Positions 58,268-64,000 of a stretch of DNA of 64,000 bases are shown piece by piece. A model generated the notes under the pieces. That model saw only the letters and a list, made by a program, of their open reading frames with translations, had not been told where the DNA came from and made no database searches. The stretch spans positions 55,157,133-55,221,132 of the forward strand of contig CM061238.1 in assembly GCA_030848705.1 (NCBI GenBank), in the 5' to 3' direction. Source of the stretch: Heracleum sosnowskyi. Its lineage: Eukaryota > Streptophyta > Magnoliopsida > Apiales > Apiaceae. The translations under genes and the position numbers were made by a program. Every line of letters starts with the position of its first letter. Within the stretch, counting starts at the first letter, position 1.

Positions 58268-59043
58268 TGTTATGCCATATTTTGGCATGGTCCAAATTTC
58301 TCCGTTTAATAATTATTAATTCAGATTAATAATTAATTACTTGACCACTAAGTAATATCCTCTCCCTGAAACGAGGAAAGAATCAATCTCAATCGACGAA
58401 TAACGGAAAATATCTTCAAACGATATGCTTCAAATCATGGAAAGAAATGCGGAGATGCCGCGAGATTGTAGGAAAACGTGTGAAGACCGGACTATTTATG
58501 GTAACTTGAAGAGTATTGATAATCCTTAAACTATTTATGGGAACTTGAAGAGGATTGATAATCCTTGAACTATTTATGGGAACTTGAAGAGGATTGATAA
58601 TCCTTGAACTATTTATGGGAACTTGAAGAGGATTGATAATCCTTGAACTATTTATGGGAACTTGAAGAGGATTGATAATCCTTGGACTATTTATGGGAAC
58701 TTGAGGTGGATTGATAATCCTTGAGCTGTTTATGGGAACATAAATCTTGACTATCTTATGGGATTTGACTGAATGAACTTATCCAATGACTTGTTTTCCA
58801 AGAACTACGTGAGGCTTGATCCCTATATAAATGCGTACGTAGGCACCTTGTATGGTACAGTGGTACATGACAATTGACACTCGGGAAAGAGGAAGAGAAA
58901 GAACCCATTCTCTATTCAATTTCTGAGGAGTCATCATACGAGCTCAGCCCCCAAACATCCAAAAATCCCAAATCCCCCTATTTTCATAATTCGTTATTCC
59001 AGCAACCTCCGATTCGGGTTGTTACGAAATTCCTCCAACAACA
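58268..59043 (+). repeat. 5' LTR of the small LTR element
   Basis: TGTTATGCCA to CCAACAACA. Near the start is an inverted repeat TGCCATATTTTGGCA. It contains the motif AGAAATGCGGAGATGCCGCG (58443-58462 area), with inner dyad GCGG-AGATG-CCGC, and the 39-bp tandem array. A CCCTATATAAATGCG promoter-like TATA lies near 58821-58835. Confidence 0.92.
58491..58740. repeat. 39-bp tandem repeat in 5' LTR of small element
   Basis: Six full units beginning ACTATTTATGG(G/T)AACTTGA and ending GATAATCCTTGA, plus a partial seventh (from 58725, GCTGTTTATGGGAAC). The first and last units carry the most changes. Confidence 0.95.
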
Positions 59044-59045
59044 AT

Positions 59046-59063
59046 TGGCGCTAGAAGGAGGGG
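59046..59063 (+). promoter_or_regulatory. Putative PBS of the small LTR element
   Basis: TGGCGCTAGAAGGAGGGG two bases after the LTR. Position and TGGCGC start fit a PBS; I cannot assign the tRNA with confidence. Confidence 0.6.
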
Positions 59064-60038
59064 ATTATTTTTTGATTGTGGAGGACAATCAAATCATCTA
59101 CATCATACGCAAGGAGGGTTTTATCGTATTTGGAGCGGCTTTAATGGAGGAGCAGAACGGTGGAAACGGTGGTTCATCGTTCTATTCAAAATTAAGATAA
59201 GTTTTCTTATGATCTTATTAAATTCGTAGTAAATTTAGTACATGTCAGATTTGGATGATTTTTTATGATCCGGAAATCTTTCGTGATTTCCTATAACTTT
59301 CGTTCTTGGTGTTTTCTGAGATTATGTTCAGGTCTATTTTTGAAATCACAAAACATAATTTGATCCCGTTTTTCAGTATTGAGAAGTTAATCAGCAGACG
59401 TTTTATTTGATTCCTGATTCGTTATAAGTCCGTTTCTGACGAGCCATATATCATCGGAAAGATCTTTTCGTTTTCTATATCTTTCATGTTTTGTGTTTTC
59501 CAAGAAAACATCGTTTACAGGGGAAAAAAGGTGAAAAACAGATCTGGACAGAATCTGAATCATGGAGATGTTAAAGAATTGTGATGCAATATTCGTAGCG
59601 TGTGATTTGATTACTTCAATATCTCGTGCATGGACAAAACTAAGTGTGGAAGGTCCTTATCTGATAAGGGTAATGTTTTCGAAAGCTCTCTTTTCAAAGG
59701 AGGATTAATATTGAAGACCCTACTCTTAGAGGAGAGTCCATGAATAAAATTACATTATTGAAGGTCCATTGGTAGATGGATATTTCTTGGTTGTCACGAG
59801 AAATTCCTACAATCACGGGAAGAAATGCGGAGATGCCGCGAGATTATAGGAAAACATGTGGGACTGGACGTGATATGGGCTGAAAGCCTGACATTTGAAA
59901 TTGGGTATCTTATTAAAGCCTCAGCTCAGGGGCTCGTGGACAATGACACTTGAAAAGCGTCGACCGAAGAAATTTGGAAGCTCGAAGATTTTTTAGTTCT
60001 CCACTGCAGCAAGTTACACTGAAGAACTGGGGGCTTGT
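59064..60038 (+). other. Internal region of the small LTR element
   Basis: No retroelement domain. The only reading of note is a short frame around an ATG at about 59143 (MEEQNGGNGGSSFYSKLR, stop near 59198), possibly a gag-start remnant; the frame also reads back through the LTR to 58874. A copy of the LTR motif AGAAATGCGGAGATGCCGCG recurs near 59820-59840. It ends with the purine tract GAAGAACTGGGGG (60021-60033). Confidence 0.7.
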
Positions 60039-60829
60039 TGTTATGCCATATTTTGGCATGGTCCAAATTTCTCTGTTTAATAATTATTAATTCAGATTAA
60101 CAATTAATTACTTGACCACTAAGTAATATCCTCTCCCTGAAACGAGGAAAGAATCAATCTCAATCGACGAATAATGGAAAATATCTTCAAACGATATTCT
60201 TCAAATCATGGAAAGAAATGCGGAGATGCCGCGAGATTGTAGGAAAACGTGTGATGACCGGACTATTTATGGTAACTTGAAGAGGATTGATAATCCTTAA
60301 ACTATTTATGGGAACTTGAAGAGGATTGATAATACTTGAACTATTTATGGGAACTTGAAGAGGATTGATAATCCTTGAACTATTTATGGGAACTTGAAGA
60401 GGATTGATAATCCTTGAACTATTTATGGGAACTTGAAGAGGATTGATAATCCTTGGACTATTTATGGGAACTTGAGGTGGATTGATAATCCTTGAGCTGT
60501 TTATGGGAACATAAATCTTGACTATCTTATGGGATTGGATTGAATGAACTTATCCAATGACTTGTTTTCCAAGAACTACGTGAGGCTTGATCCCTATATA
60601 AATGGGTACGTAGGCACCTTGTATGGTACAGTGGTACAGTGGTACAGTGGTACACGACAATTGACACTCGGGAAAGAGGAAGAGAAAAAACCCATTCTCT
60701 TTCAATTTCTGAGGAGTCATCATACGAGCTCAGCCCCCAAACATCCAAAAATCCCAAATCCCCCTATTTTCATAATTCGTTATTCCAGCAACCTCCGATT
60801 CGGGTTGTTACGAAATTCCTCCAACAACA
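60039..60829 (+). repeat. 3' LTR of the small LTR element
   Basis: 791 bp; about a dozen substitutions against the 5' LTR by eye. The GTGGTACA unit near 60629-60652 is repeated three or four times, but about once or twice in the 5' LTR. The open stretches 60527-60855 are LTR sequence. Confidence 0.92.
60262..60510. repeat. 39-bp tandem repeat in 3' LTR of small element
   Basis: Six full units and a partial seventh (from 60496), in phase with those in the 5' LTR, so the array length has not changed since insertion. Confidence 0.95.
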
Positions 60830-61290
60830 TGTATATTGTTGATTCAGATAACTGAAATCTTTCCTTTCATTATGGAACTGTGATTGATATATATATCATG
60901 CTTGCTGAGCGCATGTGGCTCATACTTGTTTTGTTTCTAATCCTATTCCAGTGAAGCGAGAGAATGAGCAGACACAGCGCTAGTTACAGTTCTCCCGATG
61001 CTAGGAGACCACCCCGAGTGATTGTCATTGGACGGGTAGCTGTTTTACTTTGGAAGTTAGACTAGATGTCTAGCTTTGTATATTAAGTGTGTAATAACTC
61101 TGAAAACTGGTTTGTAATAATAATTATGACTTAGAAGCTTGTTTCATGCCATAATCTGGATGCGGTCTTGGATAAGGGGTATTTTATGTTATTATATTAT
61201 TATGCATGTGTTAGATTCAGGTATATTGTGTTTCGTTGGTCGAGTGACTCCCCAAATCTGTACCCCGGGTTTGGAGGGCGTCACATTTTG

Positions 61291-62310
61291 TGTATAGCAT
61301 GCTGTATTGACTGCTTCTGCCCAGAAATATGTAGGCAATTTAGCTTCTTCCAACATAGTTCTTCCAGCTTCAATAAGAGTTCTATTCTTTCTTTCAACTA
61401 CTTCATTTTGCTGGGGTGTGCTAGGAGCAAAGAATTGTTGAATAATTCCTTTGTATTTGCAGAACTCTTTCATCTTTGAATTCTTGAATTCAGTACCATT
61501 ATCACTTCTCAAAATCTTGACTTTGTACTTTGAGTCGGTCTCAATCATTCTCACATGGTCCAACAGTATTTCTGGAGTCTCATCTTTTCTGTGCAGAAAG
61601 TACACCCATGTGAATCTTGAATATTCATCTACAATTACAAGAGTGTATCTTTTCTTACTGATGGACATTATGTTGACTGGTCCAAATAGATCAAGATGTA
61701 ACATGTGATATGGTTCATCAATAGAGGATTCAGATTTACTCTTGAATGATGTCCTTCTCTGTTTGGCCTTCTGACAAGCATCACAGAGTTCATCAGGAGT
61801 ATACAATGATTTAGGTAATCCTCTAACCGAATCTTTCTTAACCAACTCATTGATGTTGCTGAAGTTGAGATGAGAAAGCTTCTTGTGCCAATTCCAACTT
61901 TCATCTACCGATGTTTTACTGATGAGACAAGTAGGAGAGCCATCAGTATTTGCTTGAATGTTGGCTTCATAAATGTTACCATGCCTGTAGCCAGTAAGAG
62001 CTGCTTTTCCTGATTCTTTGCTGACTACTTCACAATGTGTGGAATAGAAATTGACATGATAACCTCTGTTAGTGATTTGACTAATACTCAACAGATTGTG
62101 TTTTAGTCCCTTCACTAGAGCTACTTTTTCAATGATGACATTTCCAATGATTATATTGCCATATCCCAATGTTTGTCCAATGTTGCCATCACCATAAGAC
62201 ATAGTTGGGCCAACTTTTTCTTCATATTCTGATAACAGGGCTTTATTTCTAGTCATGTGCACAGAACATCCACTAACCATGACTAACACATTTTTCCTTT
62301 TTCCCTGCAA
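61291..62310 (-). pseudogene. H3 pol: protease and integrase core
   Basis: The open frame begins MQGKRKNVLVMVSGCSVHMT: the protease active site reads VSG instead of DSG, so the protease would be inactive. Integrase His/Cys region and catalytic Asp207, Asp270 and Glu306 are present (HLDLFGPVN, LRSDNGTEF, VVERKNRTLIEAG). The frame leaves H3 at 61291 and enters the G+ LTR, which supplies its last residues. Close to H1 all along. The start directly follows a splice-acceptor-like sequence. Confidence 0.92.
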
Positions 62311-62353
62311 TCAGAATAACAATTCACTAGTTAGAATATTTAGGAACCCACAC
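62305..62353 (-). promoter_or_regulatory. Candidate 3' splice site (and weak donor) at H3 gag/pol junction
   Basis: Minus strand: gag stop TAG (62327-62329) follows TTCTAAC (62330-62336), then TGTTATTCTGATTGCAG with its AG at 62305-62306, then pol. The possible donor CAA|GTGTGGG at 62353 gives 49 nt, one more than in H1, and would still join gag and pol in frame, although the linear frames differ here. Confidence 0.4.
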
Positions 62354-63575
62354 TTGTTGGGTTCCTTTTCCATGCATTTTACTAAATTTAGCAGCATAAG
62401 ACGTTTTGACTCTTGCAGTCCTGACAGGATTAAGTCCATCAGGATTTGCTTTGTCAGTATCAGTAGTAACAGATGCATGCTTCATATTGACATTCTTACT
62501 GATACCAGAATTTGCACTTTTATTAAACTTAGGTAAAGGATCATAAAAGTTATGGTACAAACTATGGTATTCTTCACAAGTATAAATAGAATGCCATTTA
62601 CTGCCACAATAAAAACAGGACTTCTGTGGTTTATAAAATACTGATATATTCCTAACATCAGACCTAGGAATCTCAGTAACCTTCTTTTTACTCTTCCTGC
62701 AATCAATATCAAGATGATTAGAGTTACCACATGTATAGCAACACTTTCTTGGTGCATTTGGGATAAACTTATAATTGTTCTCTTTATTAATCCCAACTTT
62801 ACCATTCTTGTTTCTTTTGACAGTTGGTGACTTTTGATTACCAGTTACTTCATTAACTTTATCCCTAAGTTGTTTCTGAGACAATAAACCTACATTCTTT
62901 TTGACAAGTTTAGACTTAGAATTTGAGATTTGTTGAGCAGAAGTAGATCCCTTTTCAAAAGTAGAATTGGGATCTTTACCAAATACAAATTTAACAGGCT
63001 TAATCTTTGATTTGGTCTTGTCTATAACATGTCTATAAGTAATTGGATTAACTGTCTCATCTATAACAACTTTCTTTTTCATCTTCTTATCCTCATATGA
63101 CTTATAACCTAGACACTCTTTCCAATTCTTAGAAGTATTAATTTCATGAAATTTTCTTCCAGAATCTGTCCAGGTTTTGATTTTCTCTTTAGCATCCTCA
63201 AGTTCTTTTTCAAGAGCAGTACATTTAAATTTCATCTCTAAATGCACGTGCTTAGCATTATCACATTCTTTTTGTACTTCTTGCATAAAAGAAAATTCAG
63301 CTTCTAAATGCTCATTCCTTTTCCTAAGTTCAGACATCTCAGATAAGATCCTAGTATTTTCAGCAGTTTGACTTCTAAAGCTAATATGCAATGACTTTAG
63401 AAAACGTCTTAACTCAGAGGCATTATCAGTATCAAAATCAAAAACAACATTTGGTACCTTTTCATCAGGAACAGCAGTTTCATCAGTATTGGCCATTAGG
63501 GCATAATTGACCACCTTAGTGTCAGATTATGAGGAAGAGTCCATCCAATCCTTTCTAGATGTGATGAGTGCTTTA
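62327..63575 (-). pseudogene. H3 gag, C-terminal two thirds
   Basis: Open from about 63514 to the stop at 62327; a TAA near 63526 breaks the frame upstream. It contains MVNYALMANTDETAVPDEKV, a coiled-coil region (SELRKRNEHLEAEFSFMQEV), a Lys-rich part and two zinc-knuckle-like motifs, CYTCGNSNHLDIDC and CFYCGSKWHSIYTC, intact here but broken in H1. It ends GTQQVWVPKYSN. The N-terminal gag core is lost beyond 63575, where another LTR enters. Confidence 0.9.
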
Positions 63576-64000
63576 TGTAAGATCCGAGAAAATTACGTGT
63601 TAATATTTGATGTGAAATGAAATTTTATTTCATATTAAATTTTTTTTTAATGTTTTTATATGTGAAGATGTGTGGGGAATTAGAAATTATTTTGAAAAGG
63701 ATGTTATACTATTTTATTCTATTTTATTTATCAAAAAGAAAATTTAGATCGTTCCCAAATTATTCGGGAAATTGGTATATCGTTCGTACCAATATTTCAT
63801 TCGTTAAAGTGGGAAGTATTCAGAAATACTCATAATAGAGGTATTTTGGTTCTTATATCTTTTATTAAACGATACTTGTAGTTATCCGTACATTCTGGAT
63901 GATTATCGTCTCGTAAAACATGTATTCTACTTTATTAAAGATTTAAAGCGTATATTCTGTTAAATTGTATTTAAGGCGTTCCATCGGATCAGTATCGATC
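63571..64000 (+). mobile_element. Start of another Tekay-like LTR in H3, runs off right edge
   Basis: LTR from 63576 (TGTAAGATCCGAGAAAA), preceded by CTTTA, the presumed target duplication. It follows the G+ LTR in order, with a shared stretch around CGTAAAAC(A/G)TGTA and GGATCAGTATCGATC at the end of the window (G+ 53165-53225), but is diverged. Nothing coding is visible. Confidence 0.82.

Larger units (their letters stand above)
58263..60834 (+). mobile_element. Small non-autonomous LTR element with target duplications
   Basis: The element is 58268-60829 (2562 bp), TSD TGTAT at 58263-58267 and 60830-60834. LTRs are 776 and 791 bp, and the internal region 995 bp has no gag, protease or RT domain. 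A PBS-like TGGCGCTAGAAGGAGG follows the left LTR and a purine tract precedes the right one. It could be a LARD-type derivative of a Gypsy element. Orientation plus is given by PBS and PPT. Confidence 0.88.
56375..61285 (+). repeat. 3' LTR of G+, lacking its first part, with insertion
   Basis: Corresponds to the 5' LTR from about 53531 onward. The junction shares GGGG with the ORF sequence before it. LTR sequence is 56375-58267 and 60835-61285, ending GGAGGGCGTCACA. Relative to the 5' LTR it has a 22-26 bp extra stretch near 56660 and lacks one near 57555. The remainder is the inserted small element. Confidence 0.9.
52668..61290 (+). mobile_element. G+: Tekay/Del-like Gypsy element, mostly deleted, with target duplications
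   Basis: The element is 52673-61285 with TTTTG at 52668-52672 and 61286-61290. It has a complete 5' LTR, a PBS, a part of an ORF upstream of gag, then jumps at 56375 into the middle of the 3' LTR. All of gag and pol are lost. The 3' LTR carries a small LTR element (58268-60829). It belongs to the same family as Gypsy A. Confidence 0.93.
23502..63575 (-). mobile_element. H3: H1-family SIRE-like Copia element, shattered by later insertions
   Basis: Minus-strand pieces in the right order from right to left: gag 62327-63575, PR-INT 61291-62310, INT-RT 51200-52672, RT-RNaseH 50664-51191, RNaseH end 49975-50295, spacer, accessory ORF 39340-39925, and 3' LTR remnant 23502-23894. Each gap is an insertion, most with matching target duplications. 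The 3' half of the accessory ORF and the rest of the 3' LTR are missing at the C2 junction (39339). Sequence and order match H1 throughout. The remainder lies to the right of the window. Confidence 0.85.

Noticed and set aside
58874..59200. 108-residue open frame crossing the 5' LTR and internal region of the small element
   Set aside because: Mostly LTR sequence; at best its last 18 codons, from about 59143, are a gag-start remnant.
1..64000. CRISPR arrays, bacterial operons or phage genes
   Set aside because: The repeats are LTRs, tandem arrays or microsatellites; coding content is plant retrotransposon throughout.

Overview
This window is eukaryotic, plant nuclear DNA built almost entirely of LTR retrotransposons nested in one another. 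I see no ordinary host gene, rRNA gene, tRNA gene or CRISPR array. Evidence for a plant: primer-binding sites complementary to plant initiator-Met tRNA (TGGTATCAGAGC) and to tRNA-Asp; Ty1/copia polyproteins in PR-INT-RT-RNaseH order; SIRE/Maximus-like, Tork/Angela-like, Athila-like and Tekay/Del-like families; a Harbinger/Tourist-like MITE; and low GC. The genome is probably a large, repeat-rich eudicot. An asterid such as an Apiaceae species is a guess from the style of the SIRE-like accessory ORF and cannot be proved here.

Layout, using working names. L (1-2667, minus): 5' LTR and leader of a Copia element running off the left edge. H1 (2668-20455, minus): a decayed SIRE/Maximus-like Copia element with 5' LTR 19907-20455, gag 17595-19857, pol 14206-17579 and a downstream accessory (env-position) ORF. 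That ORF is split by a block of two Gypsy pieces: A (5261-12113, minus, pol core deleted) and B (12114-13439, plus LTR fragment). H2 (20456-23501, plus): another SIRE-like fragment carrying a solo LTR of L's family (21508-23031, TSD ATAGA). H3 (23502-63575, minus): a second H1-family element, cut up by insertions. These are C2 (23895-39339, a nearly intact Tork/Angela-like Copia), which itself holds an Athila-like Gypsy (27101-34487, TSD GTGTT); a 4.1 kb Gypsy solo LTR (40179-49708, TSD CTTTT), holding a second giant solo LTR (41173-46556, TSD GCCTG), holding a Copia LTR (44127-45510); a MITE (50299-50663, TSD AAT); G+ (52673-61285, TSD TTTTG), a Tekay-like element holding a small non-autonomous LTR element (58268-60829, TSD TGTAT); and a further Tekay-like LTR entering at 63576.

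The order of events can be read directly: H2 is older than H3, H3 older than the outer solo LTR, that older than the inner one, and that older than the Copia LTR, giving five nesting levels. All H1, H2 and H3 genes are broken by stops, frameshifts or insertions. C2 is the freshest coding element: one nonsense codon plus the Athila insertion.

Points I consider most worth a second look: a 3' splice-site-like signal with the gag stop beside its branch-point motif at the gag/pol junction of three SIRE-like elements; two Gypsy families that both lost RT-RNaseH-INT but kept Gag, PR and the integrase tail; a GC-rich dodecamer shared by the Athila LTRs and its gag; an arginine-rich ORF upstream of gag in Tekay-like elements; a TCAGGATT word spread through coding and non-coding parts of the SIRE-like family; and an LTR age inversion between C2 and the Athila element nested in it.
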